Source: Petaurus breviceps papuanus
Taxonomy: Eukaryota > Chordata > Mammalia > Diprotodontia > Petauridae
Reading direction: 5' to 3'
Length of the DNA stretch: 64,000 bases
Assembly: GCA_028583685.1 (NCBI GenBank)
Contig: JAMXIF010000220.1
Span: 41,489,524 to 41,553,523 of the forward strand
Made by a program: the position numbers and the translations under genes. Shown one piece after another: positions 32,490 to 44,784 of the stretch; position 1 is the first letter of the stretch, and the number at the start of each line of letters is the position of its first letter. Under the pieces are notes generated by a model. The model made no database searches, was not told where the DNA came from, and saw only the letters and a list, made by a program, of their open reading frames with translations.

Positions 32490-32775
32490 GAATATTAGAA
32501 TTGGAAGTTCCCTTCAACCAATAGAGTCAAACTCAAATAGAAATGTGGGCCACTAATCTGTACACAAGGTTCTCTGCTGGCTGCATATTGACTTAGTTTT
32601 AAAAGGTAATATTATATATGTTTTATTGTATTTTTACTTATTTTATTTAATATTTACCAATTACAGTGGAATCAGGTTTTGTACAGAGAGGGAGAGTACC
32701 TTGCCCAAGGTCACAGGATAGGAATTTGAACCCAATTCCCAGTTGGTGTACAATTTGGAATGTGTTCCTTTGTTC
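32490..32775 (-). mobile_element. MIR-class SINE split by a hAT-like element
   Basis: TATTAGAATTGGAAGTTCCC lies on the left; ACCTTGCCCAAGGTCACAGG and TTGAACCCAATTCCCAG lie on the right of the insert. Confidence 0.65.
32520..32695 (+). mobile_element. hAT-like non-autonomous DNA transposon, copy b
   Basis: It starts GAGTCAAACTCAAATAGAAATG and carries TACTTATTTTATTTAATATTTACCAATTACAG, which aligns with copies a and c. The right terminal repeat is lost. Confidence 0.6.
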
Positions 32776-33895
32776 CCTAAAAAAACAGTAACACTACCAC
32801 AGAGTCATGAAATTTTAGAGGTGAAAGGTATGTTAGAAGTCTTTTCTGTTTACCTGGGAGGATGAAGGGCAGGAGGGACAAAAGATATCATATAATTAAA
32901 ACTCTGACCTCCTATGGGCCCAGTTCAATAGTGAAGTATTATTAATTAACTATATGATTGTCAAAGACTCATTCAAAGAAATCTCCTTTCTGGAAAATCT
33001 GGATATGGTTCATTTCTGTCTCTCATCTAAGACATCTTCAATTCTCTTGTAAGCACTAAACTAAAAAGGCATAAAACAAGTTTATCACATAAAACAAATA
33101 ATACAAAAAAAAGTCATACCTGAGTCTATAAATAGTAAAAAATAAATAAATAAATTCTACTATGGTAAGTTCCATCTTCCTCAGAAACTTATAGAATTGC
33201 TCTAGACTTCTGCTATAACACTGGGTGTTGAGGCCTCCCCTAAAAAAAAGGGAAAAGTATGTTAGGTGGACCTTGTTGGGGGCATAACTAAGAAAAGAGC
33301 TATAAATGTGTGGTAAGGAAACAAGCAGTTAACCCTTATGAGGAGCCCTATCTTTCATAACAACCTATACATTTACCCCAGTTTTATAAGATCATCATGG
33401 TGCTGAGGTCCACCCAAGTGGTGAAAGAACTTGAGGTCAATTGGAGAGCTGACATCTCCACCTAGATATTAATAGTACATATAATTCACAATGCCAACAA
33501 AAGGCAAGGTTCAGATTTGTTCTACCTTATCCTGGCTTTTTGCCTCATCACTCCTTAGTTTGGTCCAGGAACTCCTCTATTTGGCTTAGGAATTTCTGGC
33601 CACTTCACTAAAGACCATTCTATCTAACACCTATTGCTTCTGTCTTCTGACACTACAACTAGCATCCTTCCCACTGACACTGCAAATAGCATCATCTTGA
33701 GAGATGGCATCTGGGTACACTCCCCAACTCACACTGATGCTTTAAGTTTGAGTCATCAGAGGGATAGCTGCAGCCATATGTTCTAGGGGTAACTCTGTAA
33801 GTTGACTTTGCTCCTAAATCTATAGCTCATGAGCTCCCACTAGGGTGATTCCCATTGACAATCATGATGAACTCAATTAATTCTTAGGAAAGGCA
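32776..33895. other. Unassigned DNA
   Basis: No element confidently recognised. There is an (AAAT)n patch near 33138-33158. The segment 33240-33870 could be an old LTR-type or other repeat, but I have no second copy to support that. Confidence 0.3.
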
Positions 33896-36800
33896 TTATT
33901 CAAATGATATGACAGAAGCAGTAATTATAAAGCATGGAAGCAGGCTAAGATGCTTTGATATCCAACCCCCAAAGAAACCATAATCAGAGGGGAGTGAACC
34001 AGAAAGTGAGCAATAGGGGAAAATAAGGAAAGGGGAAAGGACTGCAATAACCAAAGACTTGAGGAATAAAACTCAAAGAGCTTGAATATAAACAGATAAA
34101 TCAATAGGGAAAACAGTAACAACAGAAGGAAATATAGCCTATAGAATCTAAGCATCTGTGAAGAAATACCGCCAAAAAAAATGATACAACATTTGATGAG
34201 ACAGAAAATCCTAAAGAATTTGAGGACAACATGGAACAACAACACACTGTTCTTATGTAGTTCAAAAAGAAATGAGAATTTGAAGAGCAAAATTTATGAT
34301 CTGCACAGCAAAAAAAAAGAGCAGAATAAAAACTAGATTCTGCAATGTCAAGAGAGCTTAGAGTATGACCTATGGTAACCTACCCTACAAATCTAAACTT
34401 AACCACACATGAAAAAATGGGTGCTCAATGATAGAGACATTTTAAATATTTTTAAAAGAAAGTAAGAATTGAACTTATTTGCTTCTCAAACACTCCCAAA
34501 CAATAGAAATGCAGGAGTAGTGAATAAATGCATCTAGCAAGATGTGCAACAACGACAGTGACAGCAGAAAGGCCAATGAGACTTCTTTCTAAATGCACAA
34601 GTAGACAGGTGAAGGCAGAAATCTGGTAGAGATAACAATGAAAAAGGGACAGGTCAGCATTATGAATAGAACCTAATCATACCCTGCTATACCCTGGCTA
34701 TAGGTGAATCAATTTGGGGTGTTTTATTTTGTGGGACTACAATACAATATGAAAAGGGCACATGAGAAGGGAGGGGAGGAAAGCAGGAAGATAAAATATG
34801 CAATATACCAGGATTAAATCAAGGGCTAGCAAGAAGAAGTAGGTGGCCTCTATGGTCTCAGAAAAAGAAAAGCCTATAAGAGAGTAGATGAGGAAGTGGG
34901 GAGAGGGATTGAAAGGAAGGAAAAGAAAGGAGGCCTTACTATGGTGGTAGAAGGGCATTCCTCTGAGGAATGTTCCTACAGATGAAGAGAAATAGTTGGA
35001 AGAAGCTGGGCACCTTATACTTGTTGGCCTGGGGGATTTGGAGTCTAAATATTCTAATTGTCCTATATCAAAAGTGATTGGGGAGCTGGAAACCCTGAGA
35101 TAATTAGCACTTGGGGGAGTGGGAATTGACTCAGGGAGGTGATGTTTAGGCAAATATAGGAAAGGAGGTAACCAGGGGAGGGTATAGATCAGTGTTAGGC
35201 TGCATAATCAGGGACATGGTAGGCGAGGTACCCTGCCATGGGGCAATGTTCTCTCTGACACTTGCATATTTGACATTGTTCTGGGAGTGAGGAATAATGG
35301 AAAAGGGGAAATGATGGAACAAGCTCCACATGGCAATGGGCAGAAACTACCTAGAAGGGAGAGCCTAGAGTGGACATCTTAGAACCTTTCATCTCATGAG
35401 GAATACAGATAAAAGAGACATAATAATTATAGGAGTCATGAATCAGAGCCTGACAATCTAGAGTAGGCAGAAAGGATAAATAATGAATAAAGTAAGAGAA
35501 ATCACTTTTGGAAAGGGACACAAAAATAAAATTTAAAACAAGTTGAAGGGGAGGAGAAGAAAAGGAAATATACTTGACTGAGAGGAAAAATTGGGGAAAT
35601 AATTATACAATGACAGAAAAACAGAAAAGAAAAAAGGAATAAGCAAAATTCCAAAGGGAAAGTGATAACAAATGTGAGGAAGGACTTGGGGGTGAGGAGA
35701 AGAGAGTCAGTGAGAACAGGGACATCTAAAACAAGATTAAAGTAATTGAAGGAACATAATACAGAAGAAGAGGGGAGGCAATCATAACATGAAAAATACT
35801 CAATATTAGATATAGATGGAGGAAAATATAAGCTTAACTCATAACTTCAAATGTGAATAGATTAAACAATCCAATAAAATGAAAAAAAAGCAACAGATTG
35901 GATAAGAAAACAATACCCTACAATCTGTTTGCAAAAAAAAAAAAACCTTTTAAAAACAAAGATATACAAAGACATATACAACATAAAACTGAAGGGATGG
36001 AAAAAAACTTACTATGCATCAAATACAAAAAAAAAAAGCCGGAGTTCCAATCATGCCATCTAATAAAACAAAACATTCAAAAAATAAAAAGGGATAAACA
36101 GGGGAACTATACTATACTGAAAGGAAACATAAATAACAAATCAATATAAATAATAAACATGTAAATTCCCAATGTCTTGGCCTCCAAATTCATAAAGGAA
36201 ATATCTAAGCTACAAGAAGACACAGACTGTAAGAATAGTGATAGGAGACTTCAATATCCCTCTATCTATTAGATAAATCTAATAGAAAGAGAAACAAAAG
36301 GGAAAATATAGAACTGAACAAATTGCTAGGAACACTAAAGTTAAAAGGCTTATAGCATCTTCTACATGGGAAAGCAAAAGAATATATATTTCTCAGCACC
36401 ACATGGAAATTTTACAAATATTAGCCATGTACAAAGGTAGAGATTACATAGATATACAGGAAGACAGATAGAAATATATGGAGAATATACACCCTTTTCA
36501 AATCATAACAGAATAAAAACCGAAAGTGATTCAAGGACCACAAAAAAAAAGATACCGAATCAAAGAAAAAGTCAATAGAAATAATTACTGATTATGGAAA
36601 AGAAAATAATGATGAAACAACACACCAAAATTTCTAGGATGCAGTTAAAGCAGTCATTGGGCACAAATTATATTCTTACAAATATACCTTAACAAAATGG
36701 GAAGGGGGAGAACTAATGAACTGAAAATACATTTTAAAAATTAGAAAACCAACAAATAAACACAAAAAAGGGAACTGTTTTTTAATACAGAGAAAACAGA

Positions 36801-38344
36801 TAAATTGAAAAGAAAAATAGGAATGATAAAGCTAAATACTGGTTCTTTGAAAAAAACTAATAAAATCAGTAAGTCCTTAGCTATTCTCATCAAAAAGAAG
36901 AGAGTAGAAAATCAAATCAATAAAATAGATAAGGTGAAATCACCCAAAGCCAGAAGAAATAAAAGGAATCATCAGACCATATTGTGAATTATATTTTAAC
37001 AAAACTTAGGACATGAAAGAATCAGAGGAATACCTTCAAAAATATAAAATACACAAATTATGTGAATACTAAATAGAAATCTCAAATAACCCAGTCTCAG
37101 AAAAGGAAATAGATCTAGCTAGAAATGAATTAGCAAAGGAAAAATTTCCTGACTCTGGTGGATTCACAGGAGAATGTTAAAGAATACTTAGCTCCCACAC
37201 TTCGCAAATTATTCTCAAAAACTTAAAAAGAAAGTACTCCACCAGAATGCTTTTGTGAAACAAAAATAGTTCTAATACTTAAACCAGGGAAGGATAAAAT
37301 GCCAAAAGAAAACTATAGATCAATATCACTAGTGAACATTGACTCAAAATTTTTAAACAAAATTTCATCAAATTACAGAAATTTATGCAAAAAATCAATC
37401 ACTATGACCAAGTGGGATTATATCAGGAATTCAAGGAAGGTTCAACATTAGGAAAATGATTGTTTTAATTAATCATGTTAAAAATAAAACATCAAAAACA
37501 GAATGATAAGCTTAATAGAAACAGGGGAAAAAAATCTTTGACAAAGTGTCACATTCTTTTATGCTAAAAACCCTACAAAGTATAGGCATAGAGGGACCTT
37601 TTTTAATATCATAAAAAGTATTTATCTAAAACCAAAAGAAAGCATGTTATGTAATGGGGATATACTATTTTTTTAATAAAGACAGGAGTGAAGCAAGAAA
37701 GCCCACACTCCCCACTATTAGGATATAGTTCTGGAAATACTGGCAACAACAATAAGACAAGAGAAATAAATTAAAATTATCAAGAAATAAAGAGGAGATA
37801 AAAATATCCTTGCTGATGATGTGATAGATTACTTGGAAAATCCTAAGGAATCAGCAAAGATGCTAATTAAGATTTTAATAGCTTCAGCAAAAACTGTAGG
37901 GTACAAAATAAATCCTCAAAAATCAATGGTATTTCTATGTAACAACAACAAAATATAAGAAGCAATAATAGAAATTAAAATTCCATTCCAAATAGCTACA
38001 AAATTCATAAACTATCTGAAATCAATCTCCTAAAGCAAACAAAAAAACATACATAGATTTAGTTACAAAGTGCTCCTTAAGGAAATAAAGAACAACTTAA
38101 ATAATTGGAGAAATGTTCAGTGCTTGTGGTTAGACCATGATGTTATAATAAAAATGACAATATTACTAAAGTTAATTTATACCTTTAATGCCATACCAAT
38201 CAAATTACCAATGGGATACTTGACAGAACCTTAAATAATAGCAAAATTCATTTGGAAAAATAAAGTTCTAGAATATCAGGAGAAATTATGAGAAAAAAAA
38301 ATAGGCACATAGGGGTAATGGCACTTTCAGACCTCAAGCTATAT

Positions 38345-38460
38345 TATAGCAACATACACAGACATATGTATGAATGTATGCATTGTGTCACTATATATGT
38401 GTATCCCTATATATGTGATATATATATATGTACATATGTATATGACTGTATATAGTCACT
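38345..38460. repeat. TA/TATG-rich insertion in ORF2
   Basis: ATATATATGTACATATGTATATG-type text interrupts the coding order between YYSN and the following block. It is absent from the other L1 copies. Confidence 0.75.
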
Positions 38461-39390
38461 AAAATCAGCTTGCACTGATTAAAGGATAGAGAGATTGATC
38501 AATGGAACAGACCAAACAAGGAAGATTCAGGAAAAAAAAAACAACCTCATTCACATACATTCTAAATGTACATATGACCTTAACATAAAGGTCATAGCAA
38601 AAAATATTAGAAGAGAAACAGATGGTATACCTCTCAGAGCTACATGTAGATGGTGGTTTCTTAACCAAACAAGAGATAGAGGAAATTACAAAAGATAAAA
38701 TAGTAACTTGGATTATTTGAATCTGAAAATCTTCTACACAGACAGCATTAATGCATCTAGGATACAAAGGGAAATGGTCGAGAAGGAGGGAGAATGTATC
38801 AAATTTCTAAAATAAGAGTTTGGTATACAAGAAAAATAAGCAATTAATAAATATATATGACTAATAGTCTTTCCCCAATAGAGAAATGGTCAAAAGATAT
38901 GAACAAACAGTTCTCAGAACTGCAAAGCATTCAAGGCCACATGAAAAAAAACGCTCCAAATCTCTAATAATAAAATAAATCCAAGCCAAAACAACCCTGA
39001 TGTTTCAACTCACATGCTGCAAATTGGTGAGGGAATGACAAAAACAATGGCAACAGTCAATGTTGGAGGGATTATGAAAGGATAGGTACATTAATAGACT
39101 GTTGGTGGGGATATAAAATGGTAAAGCCATTTTGGAAAGCAATTTGAAATAATGCAAAAGAGTTACAAAAATGCCCATATCCTTTGAACCAAATATTCCA
39201 TTACCAGGTTTATACCCAAAGGAATTTCTCAATAAGAAGAAATTATCCATACATTCAAAAACATTTTGTAGCAACACTTTTTCTGATAGCAAAGAAATAT
39301 AAGCATAGATATCTATATAGATATCCATCACCTGGGGAATGGCTAAACAAATGGTGGTACAAGAATGTAATGGAATATTACTGTGCTGTA

Positions 39391-39487
39391 AGAAATGATG
39401 TTTGTGGGGCAGCTAGGTGGCGCAGTGAGTAAAGCACCGGCCCCAGAGTCAGGAGGACCCGAGTTCGATTCTGGCCTCAGACACTTA

Positions 39488-39518
<31 letters not shown>

Positions 39519-39593
39519 TAGCCATGTAACCTTGGGCAAGTTACTTAACCCCAATTGCCCTCCAAAAGGCAAAAAAAAGAAATGATGTTTGTG
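39391..39593 (+). mobile_element. Marsupial SINE inside L1 ORF2, 16-bp target duplication
   Basis: AGAAATGATGTTTGTG lies at 39391-39406 and 39578-39593. The body at 39407-39577 starts GGGCAGCTAGGTGGCGCAGT. A (CA)n block at 39489-39514 expanded at the ACTTAACACA site inside the SINE. Confidence 0.97.
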
Positions 39594-40005
39594 ATGAGAA
39601 GCAGGGAAACATGGAAAGATCTATATGAACTGATTGAGAACAAAATAAGCAGAGCCAAGAAAACAATGTACACAGTATCCATAATACAAATGGAAAGAAT
39701 ATGTGCCAAAAAAGCAAAAGTAAATGTAACAGTATTATAAAGAAAAAGGACTCAAATGAAGTGCTGTAAGAAGACACTCCAACCTACACCTTTGTGGAGG
39801 TGGAAGGTCCATAGGTATTACACATTGCACATGTTTTTCATCTTTTCCAATGTATCTATCAATTATGCTAATTTTCTTTTCCTCTCTAAAATAAATGCTA
39901 TTTGTCATATAGACTTGCTCTTAGAGAGGGGGAGGGAAGCTTAGGATAACTTTGGTGATGTAAGAAATGGAAAATATCAATAAAAACTTTCTTTTAAGTG
40001 TCACA

Positions 40006-40262
40006 GCTTTTTTTAGAATGTGCTAACTAACCCAGACCAGTATGTTACAAAGTTAGTCAACATATTTCTAACTTTTCCTTAATCATTCCCATAGTCACAC
40101 CTACCTGACTCAAAAGAGTGATATCTGGTAAGCTTTAAAGTCCTCCTGAAGATTTGCTGGCTCACCCTTTTTAAATCACAGTTTCTCAGCCCTCCTCCCT
40201 CCTAGCTAAGTATAGGACAAGTGAATTCTATTCACCTCTTCATTGCCTCAGTACTTCAGGAG
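40006..40262. other. Unassigned DNA
   Basis: No recognised element. Confidence 0.3.
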
Positions 40263-40612
40263 TATGCCTCTCTCTCTTTCTATGTGTATATGTGTGTGTG
40301 TCTCTCTCTGTGTCTGTCTCTCTGTCTCTCACTGCCTCTCTCTCTCTGCCCTCCCCCCATCCCCATCTCTGTCTGTGTCTGTCTGCCTCTCTCTCTTTCT
40401 ATGTGTATATGTGTGTGTGTCTCTCTGTGTCTGTCTCTCTGTCTCTCACTGCCTCCCTCTCTCTGCCTTCCCCCCATCCCCATCTCTGTCTGTGTCTGTC
40501 TGCCTCTCTCTCTGCCTTTCTCTTTCTTTATTTTTCTCTCCCCTCCTTGCCTTCCTCTTTCTCTTTTCCTGTCCCTCTCTCTCTGCTTCTGCCTCTCTTT
40601 CTCCTGCTAAGT
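40263..40612. repeat. CT-rich minisatellite, period about 118 bp
   Basis: GCCTCTCTCTCTTTCTATGT begins at 40266 and at 40385. Each unit runs through TGTGTGTGTGTCTCTCT, TCTCACTGCCT and CCCCCCATCCCCATCTCTGT. A third, truncated unit begins at 40502 and decays into CT/TTC-rich sequence. Period 119 then 117. Confidence 0.95.
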
Positions 40613-40875
40613 CTTTTTGAGGCTGGGGAAAAACATCAATACCTCTTTTCCATTTATATTGCCAACTCCTGTCATTCTCTTCCCTCCCAACCCCCCACTT
40701 TAAATAATTAGTGCCAAGCCACCCAAATTACCTTGAGGGTCAGAGAAGCCTCAGAATGGCATTAGGAATGCAAGTAGGTCCCTTGCAAAGGGACAAGAAA
40801 CAAAAACTTAGACAGCCATAGACATCAGTGCTATTTCAACAACAAATGCTCCCAGACCTATTAATTGTAGAGATA
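40613..40875. other. Unassigned DNA
   Basis: No recognised element. Confidence 0.3.
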
Positions 40876-40995
40876 TGTGGGGACATAGGGACTGGACATT
40901 GGTGGGCCTTGGATAGAAAGAGCTTTAACTTCATTTTATAGGCAATGGGCTGTCCTTAAAGGTTTTTTAATAGGAGAGTGGCATGGCCAAAGTAG

Positions 40996-41039
<44 letters not shown>

Positions 41040-41130
41040 CAACAGGCACCATTACTAAGTGGGATGGACTGAATTTTTCATAAAGAGAAGGAAATAGGGT
41101 TTTTAGGAGGAAACAGAAGGTTTTGGGGAA
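40876..41130 (+). mobile_element. Repeat X fragment
   Basis: ACTTCATTTTATAGGCAATGGGCTG and AATAGGAGAGTGGCATGGCC match the TTTATTCTAGAAACAATAAAG and GAGCAGGGCAGTGACA blocks of the copy at 25506. A (GT)21 tract at 40997-41038 has expanded inside it. Confidence 0.5.
40997..41038. repeat. (GT)21 microsatellite
   Basis: The longest uninterrupted dinucleotide run in the window. Confidence 0.97.
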
Positions 41131-41860
41131 GGAAAACCTTTTAAGCAACTAGATATGTTATACCATACAATGAGATCATGACTGTACTGTACTCAGGAAG
41201 AAAGCTCTATTTAGAATCAAGGTGTGATTATCATTATTATTACAACCATCCCACCAGGGAAATATTGAAAAATCCATTGTCTGAGCCAGCTGAAAACAAC
41301 CCTGGACAAAAAGCACATTGTAAGACCTGATACTGCCATAAAAGAAGCTTAGTAACTCTTTCCCCTCTATAGTTTTTGATGGCCTGAGTTATAAAAAGAC
41401 ATGATCTATACATGTTGCAGAGGGATTGGTGGAGTCCAACAGATTCCCACATTTCCCCATGGGGAGGAGCCCCTCTCAGATCTGGTTTATTTTACATTCA
41501 TGAAGCATCTGTTTACTGTGTTAAACTCATTACACCGTGGGCAGTTTGGAAACAGCAGCAAGTCATCTGTTTAAGTTTCCAAAATGTTATGGTCTTGACT
41601 ACCTTCTACTCTCGAGGCTGGAAATAAAGGCTGAAGAAAAGAAAATCTGGATGGTTTCTAGTGTGTGGCATTAAGTAGCAGGACTAGGAAGTCATGGGGG
41701 CTGGAGTGAGTAATAGCCAAGTAAGAGTTGAAGAAAGGGAGATTTCAAGAACTCTATTCTGCTCCTCCCTCCCTATAATGGCAATAGGAATTTGAAGAAC
41801 TTCACTGCCCCTTAAGAGACTTAGGTGAATTTGAGGACCTTTCCTGATTTGAAAATAAAA
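41131..41860. other. Repeat-poor block
   Basis: No interspersed repeat recognised. The balanced stretch 41400-41640 (for example TCATTACACCGTGGGCAGTT) reads like single-copy DNA. No splice-bounded exon was identified. Confidence 0.35.
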
Positions 41861-42425
41861 GGCTAAAAGTGGTCACATGGAGCCTGCAGTGGGAGACTTG
41901 TTTTTCAGAAAGGCCCATCCCTTTTGGTACTTTGTATTCAAGTGGGTCATGAGGCTTGTGATGTTTTCTGACCCTGAAGAAGGCTATATATACCTCTGAG
42001 ATGAGATTTTGCTTTGGGGCTCACTTTGGGGAGAGTTGTATGATTTGGCCAGATGAGACTCTGGGCAGCCATTGAGCCCCCCAGCTTTGAAAACCCAGAT
42101 GTTGGTTCTTCTCTCTCTGGTGACTAACTGTATGTATGTGATGGTTAGACAGCTAGAAGCCCTGTCTGTTGGCCTGCTGAATTGTGTTATTTTCTCTGTC
42201 TGTATTTTTGTCTGCTTGTAACTTCTGTTTATATTTTCTCTGAAGTTCAGGGTGCTGACTCTTTACCCTGAATTAGGTAAATGATATATGTTTGATTACA
42301 GTAAGATTGTTAACCCTTTTTGAGTTACTTTCCTTTAGAAAAGCAGATCAAAGAACCTGTGCTAGCAGCCATCCTGGGTATGCTAGGGTGCTTGCTGCTA
42401 CACTCGCATAGCTCTTAGACTGTGT
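41861..42425 (+). mobile_element. LTR-like fossil (possible solo LTR), copy 1
   Basis: It begins near GTGGTCACATGGAGCCTGCAGTGGGAG, a block shared with 44213 (AGTCACATGAAGCCTGTGGTGGGAG). It continues with a TATA-like CTATATATACCTC at 41985 and T/G-rich downstream text. No internal coding region is attached. The class and age are uncertain; it looks old. Confidence 0.35.
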
Positions 42426-43084
42426 CCTATGTTCATCAGTTCAGGATAGGGAAGATGTAACTAACAACCAATACATAAGTAACACCAGCATCTAAATCCA
42501 AGTAACATTAGCACATGAAGACCCACCCCCACCCTAACATGGGGTCCAACACACACACACACACACACACACCACTCCCACTTATAACTTTGGCTGAAGA
42601 TTCAGATATATAAAAATAGTAGGTGGGGGAGAAGAGCCCTGCATCATAAAATTTCCCACCCTGACTTTCAACCTAGGTTCCATAAACTCCTAAGGGATGA
42701 CCTATAGTAAGTAGTGTGGTTCCTGAAGCCTTAACTAAGAGGTAGGGAGGGGCAAACACAAGTCTAAGGTACATGAGTCAGGCCTCAAGGCAATTTGTTG
42801 AGGTGACCTGGAGAAACAATCAAGAGAAAGCAACTTTTCAATCACTTGGATTCTCAAGTACCAAGACGATCCATTCAGGGTTTGTTAGAACTATTGGTCA
42901 AAATTAAGCTGTTCTTCAAGACAAGTATATAACATATTATAAATTTCATGAACCCCGGTATATGAAGCAGGAAGTAATTGGGAGGCTAACTACTTGGCAC
43001 TATATGAAAAGAACAATTTTTGCTAACTCAGACTCCCTTCATCCACTGAAGTTAAGAGTTAGCTGATGAGCTCAATGATCTTAG
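42426..43084. other. Mostly unassigned
   Basis: Contains a (CA)12 tract at 42549-42573; nothing else recognised. Confidence 0.3.
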
Positions 43085-43540
43085 AAAAAGAGGGAAAGAC
43101 GTGAATGGAATAATGAAGAGTGAAATGAGCAGAACCAAAAGAACATTGTCTATAATAACAATAATGTTGTTTTAAGAACTTGGAGTGAATAAGTTATTTT
43201 GGCTATTGTAAATATTCAAATTAACTATAAAGAATATATGAAGAAAGATGCTTTCTGCATCCAGGGAAATAAATAGAAGTATGTGTAATTCTACATACAC
43301 ACACACACACACACACCTGTTTGTATCTAATGGCAGCCATCTCTAGAGTAGGGTGAGGGAGAGTAGAAATAAAGAGGGAAAAAAGAAACACATGTTAATT
43401 TTGTTGTATATTTGAAAGGAATAGCAAGTTGTACACAGCAGATATGCAGTTTCATGTACAATCATCTTTTGTTATTGTACTCTGTTGTGGAAATGCTTGT
43501 TTTATTCTATAGATGTGTATTAATGTAATAAAAGGGAAAA
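43085..43540 (+). mobile_element. L1 LINE 3' end
   Basis: GTGAAATGAGCAGAACCAAA and ACTTGGAGTGAATAAGTTATTTTGGC are at the ORF2/3'UTR border, and CAGTTTCATGTACAATCATC leads to the end. It is collinear with 1500-2158. A (CA)n tract at 43292-43315 replaces the GATA block seen there. Confidence 0.85.
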
Positions 43541-43597
43541 AAAGATAAAGTTATCTCTAGGGAGTAAAAAACAAGAGGTATTACAAGGAACTCAAAG
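43541..43597. other. Short unassigned spacer
   Basis: AAAGTTATCTCTAG here recurs at 44951, but no element can be drawn around it. Confidence 0.25.
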
Positions 43598-43850
43598 CAG
43601 CTAGGTGGCATAGCAGATAGAGCAAGGGATCTGGAGTCAAGAAGACCTGAGTTCAAATGCTACCTTGGACACTTACTAGCTGAGACCCTGGACAAATCAC
43701 CTAACCTCTCAAAAACTCAACTTTCCATTTGTAAAATTCAGATAATAATACCATTGACCTTACAGAGTTGTTGTGAGGATAAAATATACGTGATAACATA
43801 AAAAAGCTATGCAAAAGATGAAGCAACATGTAAGTGCTTGTTCTTATTAT
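43598..43850 (+). mobile_element. SINE with marsupial head and CORE/MIR-class 3' half
   Basis: The head AGCAGCTAGGTGGCATAGC and TGGAGTCAAGAAGACCTGAG join a 3' half with CTTACAGAGTTGTTGTGAGG, AAGCTATGCAAAAGATGAAG and TTCTTATTATTGCC. Confidence 0.8.
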
Positions 43851-44155
43851 TGCCCTCAGAGGACAGGAGGAGACAGAGCAAAGCAAAAAACATCACAGGC
43901 ATCCAAGGACCATCATAAACATCCTAACTGCAAGCAATCTGAATGTTTAAGGGGAAAGAAATGGGGCTAGTCAGATTAAATCTAAGGACCCTTGCAACTG
44001 CAACATTCAAATTTCTAATGTCTTCTTAGATACTAAACTTCTGTGACTCTCTGAGTATAAGAGGGAATTAAATGCCCTCTACAACTTCTTCAAGTTTCTA
44101 TCCTGGCCTATCAGCATCTGCAATGGTAATGTAAATGGGAAGATCTTTCTCATCC
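43851..44155. other. Unassigned DNA
   Basis: No recognised element. Confidence 0.3.
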
Positions 44156-44530
44156 ATTAAGAGGTCCCTGTGACCTGCTTAAGTTACATAGAAGCCTAAG
44201 TCATATGAATTTTAGTCACATGAAGCCTGTGGTGGGAGGAACTTGCTGAACGGTGGAGTAGGAAGGGTGGAGTAGAGCCCAGAGGAAGTGGGTCAGAGCA
44301 GTTAGAGCTGAGGAAGAGAGAGGAAGCAAGCAGCACACTGTGAGTATTCATTTGTGGGAAGGCCCTAGTAGGGGGAAAGTTTGGGAATGGCAGTGGCCCC
44401 TACATTGTTATTGTAAATAGATTTCTTTGTTGCTATGATATATTTGGCTTTCTGGTGTTGGAATTTGGCTTTCTGGTGTTTGAATAAATGTTTTGGTTCT
44501 GTCTTATATGTGGAGAGTCTGTTATATTTT
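44156..44530 (+). mobile_element. LTR-like fossil (possible solo LTR), copy 2
   Basis: CACATGAAGCCTGTGGTGGGAGGAACTTGC matches the block at 41870, followed by purine-rich sequence and AATAAATGTTTTGGTTCTG, which could hold the poly(A) signal of an R region. No internal region is attached. Family and age are not determined. Confidence 0.35.
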
Positions 44531-44784
44531 GCAATTTAGAATTACACTGGCATATATGAAGAAGCCACCATAGATGCTGTGAATATTTCATCGGCACTAC
44601 AGTTCCTAGTAGGGATGGAATTTAAACCAGATAAGAATATGGGATATTAGACAATACTCCCTGAACATGGTACAAGAAAGCCAGGGACCTATCATAATGG
44701 AGCTACTACTTACTAGCCATCTAAGACAAGATACTTTACCTCAATAAACTATAAAATGGGAGTGATAAAATATATACATTACAT
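44531..44784. other. Mostly unassigned
   Basis: A MIR-class scrap (TACTTACTAGCCATCTAAGA) at 44706; the rest is unrecognised. Confidence 0.35.

Larger units (their letters stand above)
35830..39740 (+). pseudogene. L1 ORF2 relic, endonuclease to C-terminus
   Basis: Endonuclease motifs: GDFNIPLS at about 36245, and KEYIFLSTTWKFYK near 36378. RT: YDQVGLYQEFKEGSTLGK near 37400 (consensus around the finger region) and the catalytic LADDVIDYLENPKE near 37809, still in frame with its flanks. C-terminal: NYPYIQKHFVATLFLIAKK and GEWLNKWWYKNVMEYYCAV at 39240-39390, interrupted by a SINE just after. There are many stops and shifts between these blocks. It is dead. Confidence 0.85.
33896..40005 (+). mobile_element. 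L1 LINE, sense, long but heavily decayed
   Basis: ORF2 is legible from about 35830 to 39740, followed by a short 3'UTR ending near 40000. The G/A-rich stretch 34740-35820 has the look of the inter-ORF region of the L1 at 52.0-52.4 kb. I could not confirm ORF1 or a 5'UTR in 33896-34740, so the left boundary is a guess. No frame longer than about 110 codons survives, which suggests an older subfamily than the copies at 6.7 and 49.3 kb. Confidence 0.7.

Noticed and set aside
33925-34290. 121-codon hydrophobic minus-strand ORF
   Set aside because: Antisense to A-rich LINE-like sequence; Phe/Leu richness is a by-product of poly-A-rich sense DNA.
34740-35820. Possible separate G/A-rich gene or satellite
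   Set aside because: It resembles the inter-ORF stretch of the better preserved L1 at 52.0-52.4 kb and precedes a legible ORF2, so it is treated as part of that L1.
40221-40711. Long overlapping ORFs in three frames (Ser/Leu/Cys-rich)
   Set aside because: They are translations of the CT/GT minisatellite and exist in several frames at once; low-complexity artefacts.
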